Shown here one piece after another: positions 9,113 through 18,553 of a DNA stretch of 64,000 nt; within the stretch, counting starts at the first letter, position 1; each line of letters begins with the position of its first letter. The stretch lies in the NCBI RefSeq assembly GCF_003097635.1, contig NZ_QCZI01000006.1, positions 1 through 64,000 on the forward strand. Reading direction: 5' to 3'. The position numbers and the translations under genes were made by a program. Origin of the DNA: Flavobacterium psychrotolerans (lineage in GTDB: Bacteria; Bacteroidota; Bacteroidia; Flavobacteriales; Flavobacteriaceae). The notes beneath the pieces were generated by a model. The model saw only the letters and a program-made list of their open reading frames with translations, was not told the DNA's origin and did no database searches.

Positions 9113-10690
9113 ATGAAAAAGCGCAATATCTATTTTCCCATACTACTTTTTTTTATGCTTGCACTCGGGGTTTTGCTTGGCGGATACTTGAATTTCCCTA
9201 TTGAAAAGAGGGGGCTTTCCAAAAATGATTCTAAAAATAAGCTCTACAAAATAATTGATTTTATCGACAATGAATATGTAGACAAAGTCAATACGGATTC
9301 TATAGTAAACCTTACTGTCAATGACATTATGACCAAACTCGATCCGCATTCTGTTTACATTCCACCAAGCGAACAAACAGGCGTTGCGGAGAGCATGAAA
9401 GGTGATTTTGTGGGAATTGGAGTGAATTTCTATATGTATAATGATACGGTTGCCGTAATCAAACCTTTAGAAAATGGGCCTTCGGAAAAAGCGGGAATTA
9501 AGGCCGGCGACAGGATTTTGTATGCCAATAATTATAAATTATTTGGACGAAAATTATCTACCGACAACTTGTTTGCCAAACTAAAAGGAGAAGAAGGTTC
9601 TGAAATAGAATTGACTATTTTTAGAAAAAGCGAAAATAAAAAGCGCAAAATAAAGCTGAGACGAGATGTGGTTCCCATAAAGAGTGTGGATGTTGCTTTG
9701 ATGGTGAATCCAGTGACGGGATACATCAAAATCAATCGATTTGCCGAAACGACTTATGATGAGTTCAAATCCGGTTTGCAGAAACTACAAAAACAAGGCG
9801 CTAAATCAATAATTCTTGACGTTCGAGAAAATGGTGGCGGTTATATGGAAATGGCGGCTCAAATTGCTGATGAATTTTTAAAAGACAAACAGTTAATCGT
9901 TTTTCTGAAAAACAGAAAAGGGAGAATCGATAAAACATTTGCGACTAAAAAAGGAAGCTTTGAAACGGGAAAAGTGGCCGTTTTAATTGATGAAAATTCT
10001 GCTTCGGCCAGTGAAATTCTAGCGGGCGCAATTCAGGACAATGACCGGGGAATTATTGTGGGACGTCGCTCTTTCGGGAAAGGGTTAGTGCAACGTGAAA
10101 TGAATTTTGATGATGGTTCTGCGGTTCGATTGACCATTGCAAGATATTATACGCCTACGGGCCGCTCCATTCAAAAACCCTATAAAAAAGGGAATGAGGA
10201 CTATTTTAATGAATTTGGCACCCGTTTTCAAAACGGGGAATTGTACGATAAAGACAGCATAAAAATTGCGGACACTTTAAAATTTAAAACGCCAAAAGGA
10301 AAAATTGTTTACGGTGGTGGCGGAATTGTCCCTGACGTTTTTGTTCCTCTTGAAGGGAAGCACGGGGAGGAAAGTGTGGTTTATGTCATGCAACAATCTG
10401 GAGTTGTGGGGCATTTTGCTTTCGAGCAACTGGATAAAGACAGAAATGCATTTAAAGGATTGACCTTTGCTCAATTTTTAGACAAAATGGATAAAACCGA
10501 TTTGTATTTTACTAATTTCCAGAACTATTTGTTGGATAATGGTGCCTTAGTAAAATTGTCTGCAAGCAAGTCTTTGGTCAAGCGCTATTTGGCTGCTGAA
10601 TTTGCCAGACAACTTTTTGACGAGCAAAAATATTATGAGATTGTTTTGAAAGAAGATGCCATGATTAAGGCCGTTTTGAATAAAAAATAG
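9113..10690 (+). CDS. S41 family C-terminal processing peptidase (CtpA/Prc type)
   Basis: A 525-residue periplasmic serine protease with one N-terminal membrane/signal segment (residues 5-25). A PDZ domain (about 90-175) contains GDFVGIGVNFYMY and ENGPSEKAGIKAGDRI. The S41 catalytic part has SASASEILAGAIQDND (catalytic Ser in SASASE, about residue 296) and FGKGLVQ (Lys and Gln of the catalytic set). It cleaves C-termini of envelope proteins. It follows the dCMP deaminase gene by 2 bp. The window holds a second paralogue at 40.9 kb. Confidence 0.9.
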   Translation: MKKRNIYFPILLFFMLALGVLLGGYLNFPIEKRGLSKNDSKNKLYKIIDFIDNEYVDKVNTDSIVNLTVNDIMTKLDPHSVYIPPSEQTGVAESMKGDFVGIGVNFYMYNDTVAVIKPLENGPSEKAGIKAGDRILYANNYKLFGRKLSTDNLFAKLKGEEGSEIELTIFRKSENKKRKIKLRRDVVPIKSVDVALMVNPVTGYIKINRFAETTYDEFKSGLQKLQKQGAKSIILDVRENGGGYMEMAAQIADEFLKDKQLIVFLKNRKGRIDKTFATKKGSFETGKVAVLIDENSASASEILAGAIQDNDRGIIVGRRSFGKGLVQREMNFDDGSAVRLTIARYYTPTGRSIQKPYKKGNEDYFNEFGTRFQNGELYDKDSIKIADTLKFKTPKGKIVYGGGGIVPDVFVPLEGKHGEESVVYVMQQSGVVGHFAFEQLDKDRNAFKGLTFAQFLDKMDKTDLYFTNFQNYLLDNGALVKLSASKSLVKRYLAAEFARQLFDEQKYYEIVLKEDAMIKAVLNKK

Positions 10691-10695
10691 AATTT

Positions 10696-11304
10696 TTATT
10701 TTTTGATGCTATCGTGACTTTGAGAGTCAACTCCGCCATTCCATAAAGTCAAAATATCGGTGGCTACAGAGGCTCCACTTCCGGCAGCAATGGCCAATTG
10801 GCTTCTCCAACCTGCAAGCGTTCCCACAACATAGATACCTTCGGCAACTTTGTGGTCGGTATTTTTTAATTGTATTCTTTGTTTCTCGACAATCGTTTTT
10901 TGATGTGGTTCTACGTAGCCCATCAATCCTTCGATGGCAAAAGTATTTGCAGAGCCAATGGCTACAATAATAATTTTAGTGGAATAGGATTTTTTATTGG
11001 TGACAACGGTAAAATTAGGAAATGTGCTCTCTATTTTTAAGACTTTTTCATCAGCAATTTGCAATACATGGGGATATAATTGCGACAAATGTCCAATGCT
11101 CTCCGATAACAATTCGGAACCTAATTTTCCGGGAGTAATTCCGTAGGCGTTGTTAAATAATGCTTCTTGTAGAGCTGACGTTCTTTGATGGGTAATGATT
11201 CCAATTTTTTTATCGACAGCAAAGGGTTTATTTTTGGCTGAGCCTAAAATTAATGCACATGACATTCCAGAAACGCCACCACCAATAATTAAGACATCAA
11301 ACAT
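10696..11304 (-). CDS. short FAD-dependent oxidoreductase (thioredoxin-reductase-like)
   Basis: This 202-residue flavoprotein begins MFDVLIIGGGVSGMSCALIL, the Rossmann dinucleotide signature. It ends with EGIYVVGTLAGWRSQLAIAAGSG, the second FAD-contact motif. It lacks both the central NADPH domain and the CxxC of thioredoxin reductase, so it is a FAD-domain-only member of unknown substrate. It is convergent with the S41 peptidase (5 bp apart) and heads toward it from a cluster of two small membrane proteins. Confidence 0.75.
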   Translation of the reverse strand: MFDVLIIGGGVSGMSCALILGSAKNKPFAVDKKIGIITHQRTSALQEALFNNAYGITPGKLGSELLSESIGHLSQLYPHVLQIADEKVLKIESTFPNFTVVTNKKSYSTKIIIVAIGSANTFAIEGLMGYVEPHQKTIVEKQRIQLKNTDHKVAEGIYVVGTLAGWRSQLAIAAGSGASVATDILTLWNGGVDSQSHDSIKK

Positions 11305-11308
11305 GCAA

Positions 11309-11509
11309 TTATTGATTTTTGGTTTTTTCCTGAATCATTTTAGACATTCTAAAAATAAGCAAAATAAGAACAGCACAAAAAGAAGCAGTGATGCCAATTA
11401 ATGCAATGATACTGTTGCCTTCAAATAAATGATTAAAATCAAGAAGCGTAATGTTGAAGATGATTAAAGCTAAAGCTAAAAAGACTAATATAGAAGTAAA
11501 AATTTTCAT
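11309..11509 (-). CDS. small two-helix membrane protein
   Basis: A 66-residue protein with two predicted membrane helices (about residues 3-23 and 31-52) and a short basic tail. The start at 11509 (MKIFTSIL) is chosen because the longer frame back to 11596 overlaps the end of marC and adds non-membrane residues. It lies 4 bp upstream of the flavoprotein gene and is probably co-transcribed. The family is not recognised. Confidence 0.6.
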   Translation of the reverse strand: MKIFTSILVFLALALIIFNITLLDFNHLFEGNSIIALIGITASFCAVLILLIFRMSKMIQEKTKNQ

Positions 11510-11549
11510 TTTGAATGATTTAATTTGGTGTGAAATTAATAAAAATTGG

Positions 11550-12125
11550 TTACATGAACAAACCTTTAACATTCGCCGCAAATAATTTAACAGCAATGGC
11601 TAAAAGGACAACACCAAAGGCTTTTCTGACAACGCCTAAGCCAGTTTTGCCTAACATTCTTTCAATTTGGGAAGAGGATTTTAAAACGGCATATACCAAA
11701 ATAATATTTAGGACAATGGCAACCACAATATTTTCGGCGTGATATTGGGAACGTAGGGAAAGTAAGGTCGTCATTGTTCCGGCTCCCGCAATCAAGGGAA
11801 AAGCAATAGGGACTATCGAGGCTGAACTCGCTCCTTCATCCCGATAAATCCGAATGCCTAAAATCATTTCCAATGCTAAAAAGAATAACACAAAGGAACC
11901 TGCTACGGCAAAGGAGTGGACATCGATACCGATAAAGCTCAGGAGTTCTTCGCCTACAAAAAGAAAAACAATCATGATGATTCCTGCAACAAGTGATGCT
12001 TTTTCGGATTCGATATGCCCGTGTTTGGTTCTCAAATCCACAATAATAGGAATGGTTCCCACGATGTCTATTACGGCAAAAAGCACCATTCCAACGGTAA
12101 TTATTTCTTTAAAATTCAGTTCCAT
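11550..12125 (-). CDS. MarC family integral membrane protein
   Basis: A 191-residue protein with six membrane helices of the MarC/UPF0056 type. FAVIDIVGTIPIIVDL in the first helix and AFPLIAGAGTMTTLLSL in the middle are diagnostic. Despite the gene name, multiple-antibiotic resistance is not established for this family and its function is open. A TACTTTTG -7 element lies 18 bp upstream. Confidence 0.85.
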   Translation of the reverse strand: MELNFKEIITVGMVLFAVIDIVGTIPIIVDLRTKHGHIESEKASLVAGIIMIVFLFVGEELLSFIGIDVHSFAVAGSFVLFFLALEMILGIRIYRDEGASSASIVPIAFPLIAGAGTMTTLLSLRSQYHAENIVVAIVLNIILVYAVLKSSSQIERMLGKTGLGVVRKAFGVVLLAIAVKLFAANVKGLFM

Positions 12126-12142
12126 AAGTTTCTTTTAAAGCG

Positions 12143-12150
12143 CAAAAGTA
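12143..12150 (-). promoter_or_regulatory. candidate marC promoter (-7 element)
   Basis: On the minus strand this reads TACTTTTG, an exact match to the Bacteroidota -7 consensus TAnnTTTG, 18 bp before the marC ATG. No clear -33 TTG is seen. Confidence 0.45.
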
Positions 12151-12215
12151 TTGATTTTAGGGTAGTTAAAAGCTAAATTCAGGTTAATTTTAAAGTTTAG
12201 ATGTTTCAAAAACAA

Positions 12216-12245
12216 TTGGGGTATGGTCAGAATAGCGTACTTTTA
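12216..12245 (+). promoter_or_regulatory. candidate promoter of the T9SS cargo gene
   Basis: TTG at 12216-12218 and TACTTTTA at 12238-12245 are separated by 19 bp. This is the Bacteroidota primary sigma-factor layout with one mismatch at the last -7 base, 14 bp before the ATG. Confidence 0.45.
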
Positions 12246-12259
12246 CAAAAACTTTTGAA

Positions 12260-13846
12260 ATGAATAAAGCACTATTCTTTTTAGCAATTCTTTTTACATG
12301 TGCTTCTTTCGGGCAAATCACGTTGGAACACACCTATGATAATGGTGTCGTAACCCGAGTGAAACTGGAATATTCAGGAGAGAAATATTATTTGTTTAAA
12401 AGGGCTACCAATGAATTGGTTTTTTATAATGCCGATCATAGTTTATGGAAAACAATTGTATTGCCAGCGCCAGCTCCAAATGAAATATTACCGCCTACTC
12501 ATTTGTTTCATGTTTCTGAAGCCAAAATAAACCCAGATGCTAATTTAGAAATTATTTATGGGGCTTATAATACCGCTTCTCAACAATACGAGAGTAGAAT
12601 TATTTCTGAAAACGGTATAATTTTGTTAACGATACCCAATGCTTATCAAGTGGATTTAAATGAAATACCGGGACTTCCGAATAAAATAATTGTAAAAAAC
12701 TTCACTACTTCAATTAGCAGAGTATATTCAGTTCCGGAACTTGTTTTAGAGAATACTTATACTGGTGGTGATGTGAACAGGATTAAACTCGAAAATTCAG
12801 GTGAAAAATATTATTTATTGGACAAAGTAAATAACAATATTAAGGTTTACAATCAAAATCACAGTTTGTGGAAAACTATCAATTTAACAAAACCAGCCAA
12901 TGCGACATATTCTGACCTCGGTATTATTTCAGAAAGTCAAATTAATCCGGATGCCTTGTTAGAAATAGGATATACATATTACACCTCCAATGGCAGTAGC
13001 TTTAATTATGTTGGTAAATTAATAAGCGAAAATAATGTTGATTTACTGACAATCCCTCAGGCAGAAACAATGTATGTTAGTGTTTTGGAAGGTTGTGAAA
13101 ATAAACTTATAGCTAAGATTAATTATAGTAATAGCTCCTACGGAAACATAATTTATTCTTCAAATGTATATAAATTGCCCAGTTTGTTGCTTGAGAATGC
13201 CTATGATGGTGAAATTACCAGAATCAAATTGGAAAATTCGGGTGAGAAATACTATACTTCCAATCAACCTTTAAACAACCAAGCCAAAATTTATAACAAC
13301 GACCATACCTTATGGAAAATCATAGGTCTTCCAGTTCCTTATGAGGGCTATTCTGTAGCTTCTGTTAATCATATCTCAGAATCAAAAATAAATCCAGACA
13401 CATTACTTGAATTGTCATATACCTATTACTCCCCGATGATAATGGAGCCTTATTATTGGAGTAGCGTGATTAGCGAAAATGGAACGGTTTTAGTTACGGG
13501 TGGTGGTGGCGGTTTCTATCTAAGTGAAATCCAAGGATTAAACAATAAATTGATTGGTAACGGTAAAGTATATTCATTAGAAACAATGAAAACAACAGAT
13601 TTTGTGAGCCATTCTAAAGTTTCAGTTGCTCCAAATCCAGCTTCTTCACTCCTAAACATAAACTCTAAATCTTCGCCCATTATTGAAGCTGCCATTTATA
13701 ACACGATAGGGGCTTTAGTAAAACAAGACCATTCTCTAAATATCACCAAAATGGATGTTGAAAATCTTCCGTCAGGAATTTATGTTCTTAGATTAAAGGA
13801 TGTCAACAATCAAAAATCGACTCATAAAATTACCATTTCACATTAA
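12260..13846 (+). CDS. T9SS type A sorting-domain protein with three internal repeats
   Basis: A 528-residue secreted protein with a signal peptide (residues 1-18). It has three repeats of about 140 residues, each opening with a version of RIKLENSGEKYYL, then an NxxHSLWKTI motif and an SESKINPDxLLE motif. The C-terminal 75 residues (VSVAPNPASSLLNI...LPSGIYVLRLKD) are a T9SS type A C-terminal signal, so the protein should cross the outer membrane through the Por machinery. The repeats look like beta-rich blades; no enzyme motif is seen. Surface attachment is inferred only. Confidence 0.85.
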   Translation: MNKALFFLAILFTCASFGQITLEHTYDNGVVTRVKLEYSGEKYYLFKRATNELVFYNADHSLWKTIVLPAPAPNEILPPTHLFHVSEAKINPDANLEIIYGAYNTASQQYESRIISENGIILLTIPNAYQVDLNEIPGLPNKIIVKNFTTSISRVYSVPELVLENTYTGGDVNRIKLENSGEKYYLLDKVNNNIKVYNQNHSLWKTINLTKPANATYSDLGIISESQINPDALLEIGYTYYTSNGSSFNYVGKLISENNVDLLTIPQAETMYVSVLEGCENKLIAKINYSNSSYGNIIYSSNVYKLPSLLLENAYDGEITRIKLENSGEKYYTSNQPLNNQAKIYNNDHTLWKIIGLPVPYEGYSVASVNHISESKINPDTLLELSYTYYSPMIMEPYYWSSVISENGTVLVTGGGGGFYLSEIQGLNNKLIGNGKVYSLETMKTTDFVSHSKVSVAPNPASSLLNINSKSSPIIEAAIYNTIGALVKQDHSLNITKMDVENLPSGIYVLRLKDVNNQKSTHKITISH

Positions 13847-13852
13847 TACACC

Positions 13853-14422
13853 ATGTTTCAACTAGGAAAAACCATTGTCTCAGAAGACATTTTAGAAAAA
13901 GATTTTGTTTGCAATTTATCAGCCTGCAAAGGCGCTTGCTGTGTCGATGGCGATGCCGGAGCACCTTTGAGTTTGGAGGAAACTAAAATTTTGGAAGAGA
14001 TTTATCCAAAAGTAAAACCCTTTCTTCGCAAAGAAGGAATTGCGGCAATAGAAGCACAAGGAACTTGGACAAAAGGAACCGATGGTGATCTCGAAACGCC
14101 ATTGATTGACAATAAAGATTGCGCTTATGTCATTTTTGACGGAAAAACCGCTCTTTGTGGTATCGAGCAAGCCTACAACCAAGGTGTAATTGACTGGAAA
14201 AAACCTGTTTCCTGTCATTTGTATCCTATCCGGGTGAAGGATTTTACGGAGTTTGCCGCTGTTAATTATGACAAATGGGACATTTGTGACAATGCCTGCT
14301 CTTTAGGTAAGGAATTGGAAGTTCCGGTATATAAATTTGTCAAGGAAGCGCTTATTCGAAGGTTTGGAGAGGATTGGTATTTGGAGTTGGAAAAAGTGGC
14401 AGAGGAACTGAAAAATAATTAA
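13853..14422 (+). CDS. DUF3109 family Cys-rich protein
   Basis: This 189-residue protein has [19 protein letters not shown] (residues 22-40) and later Cys in the [21 protein letters not shown] and WDICDNAC patterns. Eight or more conserved Cys of this type suggest a metal or Fe-S site, as proposed for DUF3109/YkgJ-like proteins. The function is not known. It begins 6 bp after the T9SS gene, though the two need not be related. Confidence 0.8.
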   Translation: MFQLGKTIVSEDILEKDFVCNLSACKGACCVDGDAGAPLSLEETKILEEIYPKVKPFLRKEGIAAIEAQGTWTKGTDGDLETPLIDNKDCAYVIFDGKTALCGIEQAYNQGVIDWKKPVSCHLYPIRVKDFTEFAAVNYDKWDICDNACSLGKELEVPVYKFVKEALIRRFGEDWYLELEKVAEELKNN

Positions 14423-14681
14423 AAATCAATCGGAATTCCCCTTGTTTATTATTTATATAATCCTATATTTTACGGTACTTTACTTTATTTTTAATTTTTT
14501 ATAGTACTGATATTCAGCGGTATAAATTTATTTAAGAAAAACATTGTTATTCCTTCGTTTGTTAAAAACTAGGGTCGATTGTGAATAAGTTTGGCTTTCT
14601 TTTTCAGTTTCAAATGACAATCTTTGTGCTCTTATTAAAGCAATTTTTTTGTTTAAAACGTTATAAATACAAATACAGACA

Positions 14682-15659
14682 ATGTCTCAAATTGAACCCA
14701 TATTACAAGAAAATAAAAATCGTTTCGTCATTTTTCCTATCAAACACCATGATATATGGGAATTTTACAAAAAAATGGAAGCCAGTTTTTGGACTGCCGA
14801 AGAAATTGATTTGGCACAAGATTTGAACGATTGGAACAATAAATTAAGTGAGGACGAAAAATATTTTGTGAAACACATTCTTGCTTTTTTTGCGGCTTCT
14901 GACGGAATTGTTAATGAAAATTTAGCCCAAAATTTCATCAATGAAGTGCAATATGCCGAGGGGAAATTTTTCTATGGTTTCCAAATCATGATGGAAAACA
15001 TCCACAGTGAAACCTATTCGCTATTAATTGACACGTATGTGAAAGACGAAGCCGAAAAAGACGAATTGTTTACGGCAATCGAGGTTTTTCCGGCTATCAA
15101 GAAAAAAGCGGATTGGGCTTTAAAATGGATTGAGTCGGACTCTTTTGCGGAACGGCTGATTGCTTTTGCAGCCGTAGAGGGTATCTTTTTCTCTGGAAGT
15201 TTTTGCTCTATTTTTTGGTTAAAAAAACGGGGTTTGATGCCTGGCTTAACTTATTCTAACGAATTAATTTCTCGTGACGAAGGGGTGCATTGCGATTTTG
15301 CCGTGCACTTACATAACCACCATTTGATAAACAAAGTGCCAAAAGATAGAATTAGAAAAATTATCGTTGACGCGCTGGATATTGAACGTGAATTTATAAC
15401 CGAATCGATTCCGGTGAGTTTAATTGGGATGAATGCCTCATTAATGACGCAATATTTGGAATTTGTAACCGACAGATTATTGGTTGAATTGGGTTGTGAA
15501 AGAGAGTACAATACGGCAAATCCATTTGATTTTATGGATATGATTTCGCTTCAGGGAAAAACCAATTTCTTTGAAAAGAAAGTGGCCGAATACCAAAAAG
15601 CAGGAGTAATGAATACGGATAGTGATGCCCAAAAAATTAGCTTTGATGCCGATTTTTAG
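14682..15659 (+). CDS. nrdB: ribonucleoside-diphosphate reductase subunit beta
   Basis: This 325-residue class I small subunit houses the di-metal/tyrosyl radical cofactor for dNTP synthesis. It shows the helical ferritin-like fold with [18 protein letters not shown] (Glu-x-x-His metal ligands, about residues 103-120). [13 protein letters not shown] lies near residue 70 and RDEGVHCDF near residue 205 (second Glu-His pair). The start at 14682 (MSQIEPIL) fits the family; a frame at 14581 is out of register. It precedes nrdA, the reverse of the enterobacterial order. The 259 bp upstream show no other gene. Confidence 0.93.
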   Translation: MSQIEPILQENKNRFVIFPIKHHDIWEFYKKMEASFWTAEEIDLAQDLNDWNNKLSEDEKYFVKHILAFFAASDGIVNENLAQNFINEVQYAEGKFFYGFQIMMENIHSETYSLLIDTYVKDEAEKDELFTAIEVFPAIKKKADWALKWIESDSFAERLIAFAAVEGIFFSGSFCSIFWLKKRGLMPGLTYSNELISRDEGVHCDFAVHLHNHHLINKVPKDRIRKIIVDALDIEREFITESIPVSLIGMNASLMTQYLEFVTDRLLVELGCEREYNTANPFDFMDMISLQGKTNFFEKKVAEYQKAGVMNTDSDAQKISFDADF

Positions 15660-15791
15660 AATTTTAGCTATAAAGTCACTAAAAATAGGCTAAGTTCAAA
15701 ATTCAGGCTAAAACCCCGTTACAAATACTAAAATTAAAGAAAAAAACTTGTATCTTAGTGTATTTGTGGCAAAATATATTACAAATAACCC

Positions 15792-15822
15792 AAAAACAGA
15801 AAAGGGATTTTCTGTTTTTTTT
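15792..15822 (+). terminator. terminator-like hairpin / possible attenuator before nrdA
   Basis: A perfect 12-bp stem (AAAAACAGAAAA at 15792-15803 with 15808-15819), a GGGA tetraloop and a run of T to 15822. It stands only 14 bp before the nrdA ATG, inside the nrdB-nrdA spacer, so it could uncouple the two genes or regulate nrdA. Confidence 0.7.
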
Positions 15823-15836
15823 AAGAAGAAAAAAAT

Positions 15837-18248
15837 ATGTACGTAGTAAAAAGAGATGGGCGCAAAGAGCCGGTAATGTTCGACAAAATTACCGATAGAA
15901 TTAAAAAACTATGCTATGGTTTAAATGATTTAGTGGATGCCGTAAAAGTAGCCATGCGTGTAATTGAAGGATTGTATGATGGTGTTTCGACATCGGAATT
16001 AGACAATTTAGCGGCCGAAACGGCGGCTTCCATGACCATTGCTCACCCCGATTATGCACAATTAGCAGCGCGTATTGCGATTTCTAATTTGCACTCTAAC
16101 ACAAACAAATCCTTCTCGGAAACGATGAATGATATGTTTCATTACGTAAATCCAAGAAACGGGCAGGATGCCCCATTACTTTCGGAAGAGGTACATGCCG
16201 TGATTATGGAAAATGCTGAATTTTTGAATTCGCATATTATTTATAACCGGGATTTTAACTATGATTATTTTGGTTTCAAAACATTAGAACGTTCTTATTT
16301 GCTTAAAATAAACGGTAAAATTGTTGAAAGACCCCAACATATGTTGATGCGTGTTTCGGTGGGAATTCATTTGAATGACCTTAAGTCTGTGATAGAAACG
16401 TACGACTTGATGTCTAAGAAATTTTTTACCCATGCGACGCCAACACTATTTAACGCTGGGACTCCAAAACCTCAAATGTCCTCCTGTTTCCTTTTGGCAA
16501 TGAAAGATGACAGCATTGATGGGATTTATGATACGTTGAAACAAACGGCAAAAATCTCCCAGTCGGCTGGCGGAGTAGGGCTTTCTATTCACAATATTCG
16601 CGCAACAGGATCTTACATTCGCGGCACTAACGGAACTTCAAACGGAATTGTTCCCATGTTGCGTGTTTTTAATGACACGGCACGTTATGTTGACCAAGGT
16701 GGCGGAAAACGCAAAGGAAGTTTTGCTATTTACATTGAAACTTGGCATGCCGATATTTTTGAATTCCTAGACTTGAAAAAGAATACCGGAAAAGAGGAAA
16801 TGCGCGCCCGAGATTTATTCTTTGCTATGTGGACTTCGGATTTGTTCATGAAACGCGTGCAGGAAGACAGTTATTGGACCTTAATGTGTCCTAATGAATG
16901 TCCAGGATTATATGATGTGTACGGAGAGGAATTTGAGGCGCTATATACGGATTATGAGGAAAGAGGAAAAGGCAGAAAAACCATTAAAGCACATGAATTG
17001 TGGGAAAAAATTCTAGAATCACAAATCGAGACCGGAACACCCTACATGTTGTATAAAGATGCAGTTAACAGAAAATCAAACCAAAAAAATCTAGGTACCA
17101 TTCGTTCCTCGAATTTGTGTACCGAGATTATGGAATTTACTTCTAAAGATGAGGTCGCCGTTTGTAATCTGGCTTCAATTTCATTGCCAATGTTTGTGGA
17201 AAACAAAAAATTCAACCACAAATTGTTGTACACGGTGACCAAAAGGGTGACCAGAAATTTGAATAAAGTTATCGATAGAAATTATTATCCTGTTATAGAG
17301 GGGGAAAATTCTAATAAGCGTCATAGACCAATAGGTCTTGGTGTACAAGGATTGGCCGATGCTTTTATCCTATTGCGTTTGCCATTTACGAGCGACGAAG
17401 CTAAAAAATTGAACCAGGAAATTTTTGAAACGCTATATTTTGCTGCGGTAACCGCATCGATGGAAATGGCGAAAGAAGAAGGGCCATATTCCAGTTTTGT
17501 GGGTTCGCCTATTTCGCAGGGAGAGTTCCAGTACAATCTTTGGGGATTGAAAGACGAAGAACTTTCTGGTCGTTGGGATTGGGCAAGTTTGAGAAAAGAG
17601 GTAATGAAACACGGAGTTCGAAACTCATTGTTAGTGGCGCCAATGCCTACGGCTTCTACATCACAAATATTAGGGAATAATGAAGCTTTTGAGCCTTACA
17701 CTTCTAATATTTATACAAGAAGGGTGCTTTCAGGAGAATTTATTGTGGTGAACAAGCATTTGTTGAATGATTTAGTGGAACTTGGTTTGTGGAACGAAAC
17801 CTTGAAACAGGAGTTAATGAGAAATAACGGTTCGGTTCAGGACCTAAATATTCCACAAGACCTGAAAGATTTATATAAAACGGTATGGGAAATGTCTATG
17901 AAGGATATTATCGATATGTCTCGTCAGCGGGGTTATTTTGTAGATCAATCACAGTCGTTGAACTTGTTTATGCAAAATGCGAATTATTCTAAATTGACGT
18001 CGATGCATTTCTATGCTTGGCAATCGGGATTGAAAACGGGAATGTACTATTTGAGAACTAAGGCTGCGGTTGACGCCATAAAATTCACCTTGAACAACGA
18101 TAAAAAAACGGAACCTATAGCAGCTGTGGCTGCAGTTGCCGTTGCGGTTGAAGCTGCGCCACAAGAAATGTCTGCCGATGAATACAGAGCCTTGATTGAG
18201 CTTTCTAGAAATGCAGATGCAGAGGATTGTGAAATGTGTGGGTCTTAG
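15837..18248 (+). CDS. nrdA: ribonucleoside-diphosphate reductase subunit alpha
   Basis: This 803-residue catalytic subunit reduces NDPs to dNDPs with NrdB. Residues 1-90 ([20 protein letters not shown]...) are an ATP-cone, giving dATP/ATP activity control. The catalytic barrel has [18 protein letters not shown] (first active Cys), [23 protein letters not shown] (radical Cys and Glu region) and [18 protein letters not shown]. The tail ends DCEMCGS, the CxxC pair that passes electrons from thioredoxin. An Ala/Val-rich linker (about 760-775) before the tail is longer and more repetitive than usual. Confidence 0.95.
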   Translation: MYVVKRDGRKEPVMFDKITDRIKKLCYGLNDLVDAVKVAMRVIEGLYDGVSTSELDNLAAETAASMTIAHPDYAQLAARIAISNLHSNTNKSFSETMNDMFHYVNPRNGQDAPLLSEEVHAVIMENAEFLNSHIIYNRDFNYDYFGFKTLERSYLLKINGKIVERPQHMLMRVSVGIHLNDLKSVIETYDLMSKKFFTHATPTLFNAGTPKPQMSSCFLLAMKDDSIDGIYDTLKQTAKISQSAGGVGLSIHNIRATGSYIRGTNGTSNGIVPMLRVFNDTARYVDQGGGKRKGSFAIYIETWHADIFEFLDLKKNTGKEEMRARDLFFAMWTSDLFMKRVQEDSYWTLMCPNECPGLYDVYGEEFEALYTDYEERGKGRKTIKAHELWEKILESQIETGTPYMLYKDAVNRKSNQKNLGTIRSSNLCTEIMEFTSKDEVAVCNLASISLPMFVENKKFNHKLLYTVTKRVTRNLNKVIDRNYYPVIEGENSNKRHRPIGLGVQGLADAFILLRLPFTSDEAKKLNQEIFETLYFAAVTASMEMAKEEGPYSSFVGSPISQGEFQYNLWGLKDEELSGRWDWASLRKEVMKHGVRNSLLVAPMPTASTSQILGNNEAFEPYTSNIYTRRVLSGEFIVVNKHLLNDLVELGLWNETLKQELMRNNGSVQDLNIPQDLKDLYKTVWEMSMKDIIDMSRQRGYFVDQSQSLNLFMQNANYSKLTSMHFYAWQSGLKTGMYYLRTKAAVDAIKFTLNNDKKTEPIAAVAAVAVAVEAAPQEMSADEYRALIELSRNADAEDCEMCGS

Positions 18249-18303
18249 TTTTAGATCGAAATTATAATAGGCAAACTTGTGATTTTGGATCAGGTATAAA
18301 TAT

Positions 18304-18335
18304 AAAGCAGTTATCGTAATGGTAGCTGCTTTTTT
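18304..18335 (+). terminator. terminator after nrdA
   Basis: AAAGCAG at 18304-18310 pairs with CTGCTTT at 18326-18332 and runs into a T stretch, about 55 bp after the nrdA stop. Confidence 0.6.
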
Positions 18336-18494
18336 CATGAACATAATTTTGATCCGTACGGTATTTTGTCACGCTAAAAAATGCTGAACAAAAAGATTTT
18401 CAATTCGCTATAAAGCTTTTGAATATGCACAATAAATATGCAAGAGAAAGTTTATCACAATCTTTCCCGCAATCTAAAAAGGAAACAATAGCAA

Positions 18495-18528
18495 TAAAAA
18501 AACCGCCAAGTTCATCACGAGGCGGTTT
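18495..18528 (-). terminator. terminator after the PorE-like gene
   Basis: Arms AAACCGCC (18500-18507) and GGCGGTTT (18521-18528) form a GC-rich stem. On the minus strand a T-run follows, just past the stop of the OmpA-family gene. Confidence 0.75.
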
Positions 18529-18553
18529 TAAAAGCTATTTAGTTTTTAACGGT

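Noticed and set aside
14581..14826. 81-residue plus-strand frame before nrdB
   Set aside because: It overlaps the nrdB start out of frame and reads through AT-rich leader; no family resemblance.
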